This document shows, piece after piece, positions 9,031-18,700 of a stretch of 46,790 bases of DNA. The DNA comes from Sulfuritalea sp. (GTDB lineage: Bacteria; Pseudomonadota; Gammaproteobacteria; Burkholderiales; Rhodocyclaceae): assembly GCA_023700805.1 (NCBI GenBank), contig JAMPYF010000035.1, forward strand, positions 1 to 46,790. The letters run 5' to 3'. The number at the start of each line of letters is the position of its first letter. The first letter of the stretch is position 1. The position numbers and the translations under genes were made by a program. The notes under the pieces were generated by a model. It saw nothing but the letters and a program-made list of their open reading frames with translations, was not told the DNA's origin and did no database searches.

Positions 9031-9792
9031 CTAGGCGAGCCGGCTGGCGAGCCGGCCCAGTTGCAGGTGCGGCAGCGCGGCGCGCAGGCGCTCCGGATGC
9101 GCCGAGGCGTGCAGTTGCAGGCGGCCGCCGCCCTGGGCGAGGCGGCCGGCCAGACGTTGCGTCTGGCGTGCCACCGCCGCCGCGACATCGACCAGTTGGG
9201 CGCGCGTGCCGACGACATCGCGTAGCAGCGGCGCCAGAAAGCTGTAGTGCGTGCAGCCCAGCACGATGCGGTCGACCCCCCGTTGCAGCAGCGGCTCGAT
9301 GCGGGCACGGACGTCCGTCGCCAGCGCCGGATCGTCGAGCTGCAGCATTTCGACATGCGTGGCCCAGCCGGGACAGGGCTCGACGAAGACCTCGACCTGG
9401 CCGGCATGGTCGCGAATCAAGTGCTTCAGGCGCTGGCTGTTGGCGGTCGCCTCGGTGACCAGCACGGCGATGCGGCCGCTTCTGCTGTCCTGCGCCGCCG
9501 GCTTGATGCCGGGCTCGACGCCGACCACGGGCAGGCCCGGATGGGCGGTGCGCAAGGCCTGCACCGCGGCGGCGGTCGCGGTATTGCAGGCCACCACGAG
9601 CAGCCCGCAGCCCTGCGCCGCAAGAAAGTCGCCGATGGCCAGCACGCGGCACTGAATCTGCGTTTCGCTCTTGTTGCCGTAGGGGACGTGGGCGGTGTCG
9701 GCGAAATAGGCGAAGTCGGCCTGCGGCAAGGCTTCGATCAGCGCCGCCAGCACCGAGAGACCGCCGAGGCCGGAATCAAAGACGCCGATCAT
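9031..9792 (-). CDS. murI: glutamate racemase
   Basis: Encodes 253 aa. MurI converts L- to D-glutamate for peptidoglycan synthesis in the cytoplasm. The two catalytic cysteines are in ACNT (C69) and LGCTHY (C180), and FDSGLGG near the N-terminus carries the conserved Asp-Ser pair. ATG 9792 gives the normal MIGVFDSGLGGLSVL start; no strong ribosome site precedes it. It leads a two-gene minus-strand unit with the phosphoesterase. The ~190 nt upstream, shared with the divergent small gene at 9984, hold the promoters for both. Confidence 0.95.
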   Translation of the reverse strand: MIGVFDSGLGGLSVLAALIEALPQADFAYFADTAHVPYGNKSETQIQCRVLAIGDFLAAQGCGLLVVACNTATAAAVQALRTAHPGLPVVGVEPGIKPAAQDSRSGRIAVLVTEATANSQRLKHLIRDHAGQVEVFVEPCPGWATHVEMLQLDDPALATDVRARIEPLLQRGVDRIVLGCTHYSFLAPLLRDVVGTRAQLVDVAAAVARQTQRLAGRLAQGGGRLQLHASAHPERLRAALPHLQLGRLASRLA

Positions 9793-9920
9793 GATGCTTC
9801 GGGGACACAGGTTTGGCAGATTGCGGGTCGGTGGCGATCATCGGTGGGCAACGGGCCGGTTACAGGGGGGTGGTTTCAGCAAAGGCGCACGCAGTTTACC
9901 GTGGTCGGCCTGGCTGCGCA

Positions 9921-9937
9921 GTTAAGCGCCCCTTAAG
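9921..9937 (+). promoter_or_regulatory. PmrA/QseB-like direct-repeat box
   Basis: GTTAAG (9921-9926), five bases, CTTAAG (9932-9937): two hexamers with an 11-bp period, the layout bound by PmrA/QseB-type OmpR-family regulators. A possible -10 (CATACT, 9948-9953) lies 10 bp further on, so the box would overlap the -35 position, as expected for activation. The gene controlled would be the 54-aa protein at 9984. The regulator is not in the window. Confidence 0.5.
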
Positions 9938-9983
9938 CGCAAGCGGGCATACTGATTGTCGTCAACCCACAGGAGTCATTCAA

Positions 9984-10148
9984 ATGTCCCGATCCCCGAA
10001 CTTCGCCAGGAGACTGGTCGCCGTCATTGGCGGCGTCTTGCTCGTCGTCGCAAGTGTGGCTTTCATCACCATTCCCTATTCGCTCGGCGCTCATCCCGGG
10101 GAAGCCCTTGCGATGGGAGCAAGCCAGCCCTATTTCCATGCCAGCTGA
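9984..10148 (+). CDS. small single-pass membrane protein, 54 aa
   Basis: Starts at ATG 9984 with AGGAG at 9971-9975. The protein has a basic N-terminus (MSRSPNFARR), one hydrophobic helix (LVAVIGGVLLVVASVAFITI) and a short tail (PYSLGAHPGEALAMGASQPY). A longer in-frame extension to 9813 is open but has no ribosome site and would read through the putative promoter. I do not recognise a named family. The PmrA/QseB-like box just upstream suggests control by a two-component system, perhaps in envelope or metal stress; the neighbouring CDF transporter fits a metal theme. Both points are inference. Confidence 0.7.
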   Translation: MSRSPNFARRLVAVIGGVLLVVASVAFITIPYSLGAHPGEALAMGASQPYFHAS

Positions 10149-10175
10149 TTCGCGCCAAGGCTAGAATCGCAGCCC

Positions 10176-11084
10176 ATGCTGCCAGACTCCCTGAAACGCT
10201 ACGCCTGGCTGTCCATTGCGGCAGCGCTGGCCACCATAGTGCTGAAAGGCGTGGCGTGGCGGCTGACCGGTTCGGTCGGGCTGTTGTCGGATGCCATCGA
10301 GTCCTTTGTGAACCTCGCCGGGGCGCTCATGGCGCTCTGGATGTTGACCGTGGCGGCGTTGCCGGCCGACGAAGACCATCCCCATGGCCACGGCAAGGCC
10401 GAGTACTTCTCCAGCGCCTTCGAGGGCTTCCTGATCCTGCTGGCTGCCCTCAGCATCGCTTATACGGCGGTCGCGCGCCTGCTGAGTCCCCAGCCGCTCG
10501 AAGCGGTCGGTATCGGACTGGCGGTGTCGATGGCGGCCTCCGTCATCAATTTCGTCACGGCCCGCGTCCTGATGCGCGTCGGGCGCGAACACCGCTCGAT
10601 CACGCTTGAGGCCGACGCCCATCACCTGATGACCGACGTGTGGACCTCCGTCGGGGTCATCGCCGGTGTCGGCCTGGTCTGGCTGAGCGGCTGGCTCTGG
10701 CTCGATCCGGCGATTGCGCTGCTGGTTGCGGCGAACATCGTGTGGACCGGCTGGCAACTGGTGCGACGTTCCGCCGCCGGCCTCATGGATGCGGCGCTGC
10801 CCATCGAAACCCTGGATCAGATCGAGGTGCTGCTGGCCGGCTACCGCCGCCAGGGCCTGGATTTCCATGCCCTGCGCACGCGCCAGGCAGGCAGTCGCAC
10901 GTTCGTGACCCTGCATGTGCTGGTGCCTGGAAACTGGACGGTGCAGCAGGGGCACGACTGGGCGGAACGCATCGAGGTGGATATCCGCAAGCTCGTTAGC
11001 CACGCGCACATCACCACGCACCTGGAGCCCATCGAAGACCCACTGTCCATGAAAGACCAGGCGCTCGATCGACCGCCGTCCTGA
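10176..11084 (+). CDS. cation diffusion facilitator (CDF) transporter
   Basis: A 302-aa inner-membrane protein with six helices and a cytoplasmic C-terminal domain, the FieF/ZitB layout. Metal-site signatures are SDAIES in helix 2 and [10 protein letters not shown] in helix 5; HPHGHGKAE lies in the loop before helix 3. The C-terminal domain keeps [16 protein letters not shown] and a His-rich [11 protein letters not shown] end. It likely exports Zn(II) or Fe(II) in exchange for protons; the metal cannot be assigned from sequence. A TAGAAT hexamer at 10162-10167 just before the start might be a -10, but it would leave almost no leader. It lies 27 nt after the small membrane protein and converges on the fumarase gene. 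Confidence 0.9.
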   Translation: MLPDSLKRYAWLSIAAALATIVLKGVAWRLTGSVGLLSDAIESFVNLAGALMALWMLTVAALPADEDHPHGHGKAEYFSSAFEGFLILLAALSIAYTAVARLLSPQPLEAVGIGLAVSMAASVINFVTARVLMRVGREHRSITLEADAHHLMTDVWTSVGVIAGVGLVWLSGWLWLDPAIALLVAANIVWTGWQLVRRSAAGLMDAALPIETLDQIEVLLAGYRRQGLDFHALRTRQAGSRTFVTLHVLVPGNWTVQQGHDWAERIEVDIRKLVSHAHITTHLEPIEDPLSMKDQALDRPPS

Positions 11085-11106
11085 ATCCCGAGCCGGCGCG
11101 CAAGTA

Positions 11107-12627
11107 TCAGCCGACGGTGACCGGAATCTTGCCGATCTTCGCCTGCCATTCCTTCGGCCCGGTGATGTGCACCGAGCTGCCGAGCGAATCGACGGCGACC
11201 GTCACCGGCATGTCCTTGACGTCGAATTCGTAGATGGCTTCCATGCCGAGGTCGGCGAAACCGACCACTTTCGCCGACTGGATCGCCTTGGCCACGAGGT
11301 AGGCGGCGCCGCCGACGGCCATCAGGTAGGCCGACTGGTTGTCCTTGATCGCCTCGATCGCCGCGGGGCCGCGCTCGGACTTGCCGATCATGGAGATCAG
11401 CCCGGTCTTCTCCAGCATCATGCGCGTGAACTTGTCCATCCGCGTCGCGGTGGTGGGGCCGGCCGGACCGACGACTTCGTCCCTCACCGGATCGACCGGG
11501 CCGACGTAGTAGATCACGCGGTTGGTGAAATCGACCGGCAGCTTTTCGCCCCTGCCCAGCATGTCGGCGATGCGCTTGTGCGCGGCGTCGCGGCCGGTCA
11601 GCATCTTGCCGTTGAGCAGCAGCTTCTGGCCGGGCTTCCAGGCGGCGACCTGGGCCTTGGTCAGGCTGTTGAGGTCGACTCGGGTAGCCGTGGCGGCGTC
11701 GGCCTGCCAGGTCACCTTGGGCCAGTCTTCGAGGCTGGGCGGTGTCAGCCTGGCCGGGCCGGAACCGTCGAGATGGAAATGGCAGTGGCGCGTCGCGGCG
11801 CAGTTGGGGATCAGCGCCACCGGCAGGTTGGCGGCGTGGGTCGGGTAGTCGAGCACCTTGACGTCGAGCACCGTGGTGAGGCCGCCCAGGCCCTGCGCGC
11901 CGATGCCCAGCGCATTGATCTTCTCATGCAGTTCGAGGCGCAGTTCTTCCACTCGTGTCTTTGGCCCGCGAGCCTTCAGTTCATGGATGTCCACCGGCGC
12001 CATGATGGCTTCCTTGGCCAGCAGCATGGCCTTTTCCGGCGTACCGCCAATGCCGACTCCCAGGATACCCGGTGGGCACCAGCCGGCGCCCATGGTCGGT
12101 ATGGTCTTGAGGATCCACTCGACGAGGTCGTCGGAAGGATTCAGCATGGCGAACTTGGCCTTGGCTTCCGAGCCGCCGCCCTTGGCCGCGCAGATGACCT
12201 CGACGTGGTCGCCGGGGACGATCTCGTAATGCACCACGGCCGGGGTGTTGTCTTTCGTGTTCCTGCGCGTGCCGGCCGGGTCCGCCAGCACCGAGGCGCG
12301 CAGGGGGTTGTCGACGTTGCCGTAGGCGCGGCGCACGCCTTCGTTGACCATCTCCTGCACCGACAGCGTCGCATCCCACTGCACCTGCATGCCGACCTTG
12401 AGGAACACCAGCGCGATGCCGGTGTCCTGGCAGATCGGGCGGTGGCCCTCGGCCGACATGCGGCTGTTGGTCAGTATCTGCGCAATCGCGTCCTTGGCGG
12501 CCGGAGACTCCTCGCGCTCGTAGGCGGCGCCGAGCGCCGTGATGTAGTCGAGCGGGTGGTAGTAACTGATGAATTGGAAGGCATCGGCGATGGACTGGAC
12601 GAAGTCGCCCTGGCGGATGGTGGTCAT
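11107..12627 (-). CDS. class I fumarate hydratase ([4Fe-4S])
   Basis: A 506-aa iron-sulfur fumarase that interconverts fumarate and malate in the TCA cycle. The N-terminal catalytic region carries RPICQDTGIA (C66), AGWCPPG (C184) and NCAATRHCHFHLDG (C276), the three cysteines that hold the cubane cluster in FumA/FumB. The C-terminal part (GPTTATRMDKFT, then AIYEFDVKDMPVTVAVDS) matches the fumarase beta domain, so the two parts are fused as in E. coli. Shorter than E. coli FumA (548 aa). The start is 10 nt after the yqhA-like gene, suggesting one transcript. Such enzymes are oxygen- and superoxide-sensitive; a class II enzyme may exist elsewhere. Confidence 0.94.
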   Translation of the reverse strand: MTTIRQGDFVQSIADAFQFISYYHPLDYITALGAAYEREESPAAKDAIAQILTNSRMSAEGHRPICQDTGIALVFLKVGMQVQWDATLSVQEMVNEGVRRAYGNVDNPLRASVLADPAGTRRNTKDNTPAVVHYEIVPGDHVEVICAAKGGGSEAKAKFAMLNPSDDLVEWILKTIPTMGAGWCPPGILGVGIGGTPEKAMLLAKEAIMAPVDIHELKARGPKTRVEELRLELHEKINALGIGAQGLGGLTTVLDVKVLDYPTHAANLPVALIPNCAATRHCHFHLDGSGPARLTPPSLEDWPKVTWQADAATATRVDLNSLTKAQVAAWKPGQKLLLNGKMLTGRDAAHKRIADMLGRGEKLPVDFTNRVIYYVGPVDPVRDEVVGPAGPTTATRMDKFTRMMLEKTGLISMIGKSERGPAAIEAIKDNQSAYLMAVGGAAYLVAKAIQSAKVVGFADLGMEAIYEFDVKDMPVTVAVDSLGSSVHITGPKEWQAKIGKIPVTVG

Positions 12628-12637
12628 GGCGGAATCC

Positions 12638-13156
12638 TTAGTGTTTGCCCGCGGACAGGGTCTGCATCATGATCTTGTCGGTGTAGGCGATGGCGATTGC
12701 CGAAAAAAGGAAGGAAACGTGGATGGCGATCTGGGCGATGATGACGCGGTCTTCGGTATGCCCGGCATTGATGAAGGTGCGCAGCAGGTGGATCGAGGAA
12801 ATGCTGATCAGGGCCACCGCCAGCTTGACCTTGAGCACGCCGGCATTGACGTGGGACAGCCATTCCGGCTGGTCGGGGTGCCCCTCCAGGTCGAGCCGCG
12901 AGACGAAGGTCTCGTAGCCGCCGATGATGACCATGATCAGCAGGTTGGCGATCATCACCACGTCGATCAGGCCGAGGACGATCAGCATCACCTCGTTCTC
13001 GTTGAGGCTGCCGGCCTTGGTCACCAGGATCGCCAGTTCGTGCATGAACTGATACACATAGACGCCCTGGGCAATGATCAGCCCTAGATACAGGGGCGCC
13101 TGCAGCCAGCGGCTCCAGAAGATGAAGAACTCCATGGGTTTGATGATCTGGTTCAT
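12638..13156 (-). CDS. yqhA: YqhA family (UPF0114) membrane protein
   Basis: A 172-aa inner-membrane protein with the family start [21 protein letters not shown], about four hydrophobic segments and the conserved [12 protein letters not shown] loop. Function is unknown in the family. I use ATG 13156; TTG 13168 would add four residues and has no better ribosome site. It precedes the fumarase gene by 10 nt and is divergent from acs across 273 nt. Linkage of a yqhA homologue to fumarase hints at a link with central metabolism or membrane state, but nothing in the sequence proves it. Confidence 0.85.
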   Translation of the reverse strand: MNQIIKPMEFFIFWSRWLQAPLYLGLIIAQGVYVYQFMHELAILVTKAGSLNENEVMLIVLGLIDVVMIANLLIMVIIGGYETFVSRLDLEGHPDQPEWLSHVNAGVLKVKLAVALISISSIHLLRTFINAGHTEDRVIIAQIAIHVSFLFSAIAIAYTDKIMMQTLSAGKH

Positions 13157-13429
13157 AGCGGCGGCCAAGGTTGGTGCGGGGCAGCAATATTACCTCAGGA
13201 GCCGGGCCGCAATGCCGGGTGGGCAGCGTAAGTCGCATGTAAGGCTCTTTCGCTTTAATATGTAGGCACTTAAAATCTATGGCTGCGACAAGCAGCAGAG
13301 CCGGTCGGCAGCAGCGTTGTCTTCCAAAAGCGAATACCAGCATGGCCGCCTGACCCCAGGCACGGTCGGCTTGGCGGAAATTCTTTTCATCCGGATTCCA
13401 TCCGGCTACATGCGAGAGGAGAGGTGTCA

Positions 13430-15412
13430 ATGTCCAGCATCGAATCAAATGTCACGGAAAGTCGTGTATTCCCCCCGGCGGACGCTGTGGTCAAGAAGGC
13501 CACCATTTCCGGGATGGCGGCCTACGAGGCGCTGTGCAAGGAGGCTGAGCAGGATTACGCCGGTTTCTGGGCGCGGCTGGCCCGCGAGCATGTGACCTGG
13601 AAGCAGCCCTTCACCAAATCGCTGGATGAATCCAAGGCTCCCTTTTACGAGTGGTTTGCCGACGGCAAACTGAACGTTTCCTACAACTGTCTCGACCGCA
13701 ACATCGAGGCCGGGCTGGGCGACAAGGTCGCGATCATTTTCGAAGCCGACGGCGGCGAGGTCACCAAGGTGACCTACAAGGACCTGTTGACCCGCGTCGC
13801 CAGGTTCGCCAATGCGCTGAAGGCGCACGGCATCAAGAAGGGCGATCGCGTCCTGATCTACATGCCGATGTCGATCGAAGGCGTGGTGGCGATGCAGGCC
13901 TGCGCCCGTATCGGCGCGATCCACTCGGTGGTGTTCGGCGGCTTCTCCGCCAAGAGCGTGCAGGAGCGCATCCAGGACGCCGGCGCGGTCGCCGTGATCA
14001 CCGCCGACGAGCAATGCCGCGGCGGCAAGAACATTCCGCTGAAGCCCGCCGTCGACGACGGTATCAGTATGGGCGGCTGCGAGTCGATCAAGACCGTGAT
14101 CGTTTTCAAACGCACCGGCGGTCCCTGCAACATGGTGGCCGGCCGCGACATCTGGTGGGACGACGCCATCGCCGGTCAGTCCGACACCTGCGAGCCGGAG
14201 TGGGTCGGTGCCGAGCACCCGCTGTTCCTGCTCTACACCTCGGGTTCCACCGGCAAGCCGAAGGGCGTCCAGCACAGCTCCGGCGGCTATCTGCTGCACG
14301 CGATCCTGACCATGAAGTGGACCTTCGACATCAAGGCCGACGATGTCTTCTGGTGCACCGCCGACATCGGCTGGGTCACCGGCCACACCTACATCACCTA
14401 TGGCCCGCTGGCCTGCGGCGCCACCGAGATCGTCTTCGAAGGCGTGCCGACCTATCCGGATGCGGGCCGTTTCTGGAAGACCATAGAAAAGCACAAGGTC
14501 AACATCTTCTACACCGCGCCGACCGCCATCCGTTCGCTGATCAAGGCCGGCGAGAACGCGCCGACGACGCATCCGAAGAACTACGACCTGACCAGTCTGC
14601 GCATCCTCGGTTCGGTCGGCGAGCCGATAAATCCGGAAGCCTGGATGTGGTACTACAACAACGTCGGCGGCGGCCGCTGCCCGATCGTCGATACCTTTTG
14701 GCAGACCGAAACCGGCGGCCATATGATCACCCCGCTGCCCGGCGCCACGCCGCTGGTGCCGGGTTCCTGCACCCTGCCTTTCCCCGGCATCGCCGCCGCC
14801 ATCGTCGATGAGACCGGCAACGACGTCGAATGGGGCAAGGGCGGTTTCCTGGTGGTCAAGAAGCCCTGGCCGGCGATGATCCGCACCATCTACGGCGATC
14901 CCGAGCGCTACAAGAAGTCCTACTTCCCGGTGGATTTCGGCGGCAATCTGTATCTCGCCGGTGACGGTGCGATGCGCGATGCCAAGACCGGCTACTTCAC
15001 CATCATGGGCCGCATCGACGACGTGCTGAACGTCTCCGGCCACCGCATGGGCACCATGGAAATCGAATCGGCGCTGGTCTCCAATCCGCTGGTGGCGGAA
15101 GCCGCCGTGGTGGGCCGTCCCGACGACCTGACCGGCGAAGCCATCTGCGCCTTCGTCGTGCTCAAGCAGTCGCGTCCCAATGCCGAGGAAGCGCACAAGA
15201 TCGCCAACGAGCTGCGCAACTGGGTCGGCAAGGAAATCGGCCCGATCGCCAAGCCCAAGGACATCCGCTTCGGCGAGAACCTGCCGAAGACCCGCTCCGG
15301 CAAGATCATGCGCCGCCTGCTGCGCAGCCTGGCCAAGGGCGAGGAGATCACCCAGGACGTGTCGACCCTGGAGAACCCCGGCATCCTGGATCAGCTCAAG
15401 CAGAATGCCTGA
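13430..15412 (+). CDS. acs: acetyl-CoA synthetase (AMP-forming)
   Basis: A 660-aa cytosolic enzyme that activates acetate with ATP and CoA to acetyl-CoA. The adenylation motifs are [25 protein letters not shown] and the C-terminal [11 protein letters not shown], whose lysine (K625) is the site usually controlled by reversible acetylation. ATG 13430 follows AGGAGAGG (13417-13424) with good spacing; GTG 13424 lies within that ribosome site. The leader contains an inverted repeat CCGGAT-TCC-ATCCGG (13391-13405) close to the ribosome site, a possible control element. A clear terminator follows. The acetate-type symporter-kinase operon begins 4 kb downstream and may regulate it. Confidence 0.96.
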   Translation: MSSIESNVTESRVFPPADAVVKKATISGMAAYEALCKEAEQDYAGFWARLAREHVTWKQPFTKSLDESKAPFYEWFADGKLNVSYNCLDRNIEAGLGDKVAIIFEADGGEVTKVTYKDLLTRVARFANALKAHGIKKGDRVLIYMPMSIEGVVAMQACARIGAIHSVVFGGFSAKSVQERIQDAGAVAVITADEQCRGGKNIPLKPAVDDGISMGGCESIKTVIVFKRTGGPCNMVAGRDIWWDDAIAGQSDTCEPEWVGAEHPLFLLYTSGSTGKPKGVQHSSGGYLLHAILTMKWTFDIKADDVFWCTADIGWVTGHTYITYGPLACGATEIVFEGVPTYPDAGRFWKTIEKHKVNIFYTAPTAIRSLIKAGENAPTTHPKNYDLTSLRILGSVGEPINPEAWMWYYNNVGGGRCPIVDTFWQTETGGHMITPLPGATPLVPGSCTLPFPGIAAAIVDETGNDVEWGKGGFLVVKKPWPAMIRTIYGDPERYKKSYFPVDFGGNLYLAGDGAMRDAKTGYFTIMGRIDDVLNVSGHRMGTMEIESALVSNPLVAEAAVVGRPDDLTGEAICAFVVLKQSRPNAEEAHKIANELRNWVGKEIGPIAKPKDIRFGENLPKTRSGKIMRRLLRSLAKGEEITQDVSTLENPGILDQLKQNA

Positions 15413-15432
15413 CGCCCTGGCATGACCGAAGA

Positions 15433-15464
15433 AAAGCGCCCCTCGCAAGACGGGCGCTTTTTTT
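15433..15464 (+). terminator. Rho-independent terminator of acs
   Basis: A 9-bp stem, AAAGCGCCC (15433-15441) with GGGCGCTTT (15452-15460), a 10-nt loop, and a run of seven T ending at 15464. It lies 20 nt after the acs stop. Confidence 0.9.
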
Positions 15465-15661
15465 ATGGGCGCGAATCCGCGACGGGCGGCACTTGGAAAT
15501 TCCGGCTGCGCGTGCCACTCATAGCGAATCCCAAGTCTTGCAGCCGTCTATTAAGCTCCACCAGGCCCCGGCACTGGTGCAAGAATATGCGAAGTGATAG
15601 ACCATGAACATTTCATGGATAATGTGCGCTTAACGTAGGCAGTACCTGACGCTTCCGCAAA

Positions 15662-15683
15662 ATTTCAATACCGATATTGAAAT
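15662..15683. promoter_or_regulatory. 22-bp palindrome upstream of the RTX protease
   Basis: ATTTCAATA, CCGA, TATTGAAAT: perfect 9-bp arms ending 39 nt before the protease ATG. It is AT-rich in a GC-rich chromosome and looks like a dimeric repressor operator, or a hairpin in the leader. The rest of the 258-nt gap from the acs terminator (15465-15722) shows a possible GATAAT -10 (15618-15623) and no gene. Confidence 0.55.
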
Positions 15684-15722
15684 CAGCGGGTTCATGAATT
15701 TGCGCATGGAAAGAAAATCGCA

Positions 15723-18700
15723 ATGGCAACCCCACTCGACAACCTAGTCCCCCTTACCGGCAATTTGTTGATCGACGGCCTCACCTGGGGTTCCGCCTGG
15801 CAATTCGAAGATGCCAGCCATGTTCTGACCTATTCGCTCAGTCTCAACGACAACCCGAACGGCGGTGAATGGACTACGGCGCTGTCGGATGCTGCACGCC
15901 AGGCTTTGGCGGAGTGGTCGAATGTTGCCAACATCACCTTTGTCGAGAGTGGCAGCGGCACAGTGTATGACCAGAGTCCCGCAGATATCGTCATTTCACT
16001 GACGGGCAACGAAATGCAGTCCCTCTTGCCGGGTCTGGTCGGATTTACTCTGCCGCCCAGCCCGTCCTTCGTGGATGCCTTGCTCGTAGCGGCTGGCGAA
16101 ACGCGCGCCACCAATCGCCAGCCGGAAGGGGACATCGCGCTGGACAATTATTACTCGGGATTCAATTATCTGGCTCCGGGCGGTGCCGGCCTGCTGGTCA
16201 TGCTCCACGAGATAGGGCACGCACTCGGACTCAAGCATACGGATGACGGGCATGAAGGGAGACCTACCTTCGCCAGCCTGGGCATTTCGAACCTCGATTC
16301 GAACCTCTACACGGTGATGAGCTACACCAATGCCACGGGTCAGCTCTTCGGGCAGAACCAAAGCTCAGGCAATGCCGCGACGCCCATGCCGCTGGACATT
16401 CTGGCGATCCAGCAGATTTACGGCGCCAATACCAGTTACCGCACTGGTGACGACAATTATTCCTTGTTGGATTCGAGTGGGGTACGCACGGTCTGGGATG
16501 CTGGGGGTAATGACACGCTCAGCGTCGTTCCGTCGTACGTTAGCCCTTGGTCGACGGGTGCAACAATCGATCTTCGCGAAGGACATGTTTCTACGATCAG
16601 CGATAACAAGGTGCTGATTGCGTATGACACTGTTATTGAAAATGCCAAGGGTGAAGCCGGAAACGACTTCCTGACCGGAAATGCTACAGCCAACCGCTTA
16701 GACGGAGGTGCGGGAAACGACAGTATGGTGGGCGGCGGGGATAACGACGCGCTAGACGGAGGAACTGGAGCAGACGTGGTCAATTACACCGACGTCATGT
16801 CTGGATACAGTTACTGTATCAATACCAGTGGCCACATAAAGATAGCCGATTCCAACGCCTCTAACGGCAATGACGGAGTCGACACGATAGCTTCCGTTGA
16901 GCAGGCGAACTTTGCTGACGGAGTTCTGAGCTTTGAGACGTATGTCGAGACGCGGGTCAACGCCACGAAAGCGAGTGATCAAATTTATCCTGCGATTTCG
17001 GCGCTCAAGGACGGCGGTTACGTGGTGGTATGGACCTCGCTGCTTCAGGACGGAAGCGAGTATGGCATCTACGCTCAGCGCCACGACCTCAATGGAAATG
17101 CCGTGGGTGGCGAGATGCGGATAAACACCACAACGGCGGGTACGCAGACAGATCCATCGATTGCATTGCTGGCCGATGGTGGCTACGTGGTGACCTGGTC
17201 GGGAAAAGGGCTTGGCGACGCGTCCGGAGTATTTGCACAGCGTTATGACGTAAATGGCGCCCCCGAAGGTGGTGAGACGCGAGTCAATACGACGACAGCG
17301 TACGATCAACTGATTCCAGCGATCACGTCGCTCAAGGATGGCGGCTACTTGGTGGCGTGGACCTCGCATCTTCAGGACGGAAGCACGTATGGCATCTACG
17401 CTCAACGCTACGACGTCAATGGCAATCTGGTGGGCGGCGAGACAAGGATAAACACCACTACGGCGGACACTCAGATGAATCCCGCGATCGCAGTGCTGGC
17501 CGATGGTGGCTACATTGTGACTTGGGAAGGGAATGGGCTTGGGGATGCCTCCGGAGTATTTGCACAGCGCTATGACGTAAATGGCAGCCGCGTGGGCGAC
17601 GAGACGCGAATCAATACCACCATTGCACATGACCAGAGATCGCCATCGATTACGTCACTGATCGATGACGGGTATGTTTTGAGTTGGACCGGTAATGGGC
17701 CCGGTGACATGGCCGGAGTATTCACTCAGCGTTATGACATACACGGCAATGCCATAGGCGGAGAGACGCGAGTCAATGCAGATGTCGAAAACAATGGATC
17801 CTCATCCAACGTTGCCCCGCTGAGCGATGGTGGCTATCTGGTGACGTGGGAATCCTACGGCGACGATGCGTACGATATCTACGCGCAACGCTATGATGCA
17901 AGTGGCAACGCCGTCGGTGACAACATGCGCGTAAACACAACCACGGCAGATTGGCAGAAACATTCCGCGACCGCTGTGCTGGTCGATGGCAGCTACGTGC
18001 TGTCGTGGTTGTCGTGGGGCAACAATGATGGCGATGGATTCGACATCTACACCCAGCGCTATGGGGAGGGTGGCAATGTCGTCCACCAATTGACCGGCGA
18101 TGCAAATGCTAATTCATTGGCCTGGACTGGCTCGATGGGATTCAGCTTGAGCGGTGCGGCTGGCAACGACACTTTGAGCGGCAATGACGGAAACGACATC
18201 CTTGACGGTGGCGCGGGCGCCGACACCGTGGCTGGCGGTGCAGGTGCCGACAACCTTCGCGGCGGACTCGACAATGACGTCCTTGATGGCGGATCAGATA
18301 TTGACACAGCGATTTTCAGCGGGACACGCGCTCAATACACGCTGGGCGCTACCTCTACCGGCTGGACGCTGTCCGGAGCCGACGGTGTCGACACACTAAC
18401 GGGTATCGAGTTTGCCCAGTTCTCAGACCAGACCCTTTCGCTTGGCAACTTTGCTCCAACGGGTGAAGTTACGATCGACGGAATGGCCGTTCAGAACCAG
18501 ATCCTCATTGCCGGCAATACATTGGCCGATACCAATGGTCTGGGCGCGATCAGCTACCAATGGCTATCCAGCATTGACGACATCAACTGGAGCGTCGTCG
18601 GCGCCGGCGACACACTCGCGCTCGAACAGGCGCTGATAGGGCAGCAGATCAAGGTCGTGGCCAGCTATGCCGACGGCCATGGCAATATTGAATCCGTCGA

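Noticed and set aside
9813..9983. In-frame upstream extension of the 54-aa membrane protein.
   Set aside because: It would run through the regulatory box and -10, has no ribosome site, and AGGAG precedes the internal ATG 9984.
13200..13429. Possible promoters in the acs/yqhA spacer (TTTAATATG, TAAAATCTAT).
   Set aside because: No hexamer pair with proper spacing; sigma-54-type TGGC-N-TGC was also looked for and not found.
16947..18075. Regular repeats that might suggest a CRISPR-like array.
   Set aside because: They are in-frame coding repeats of ~54 codons with no spacer structure.
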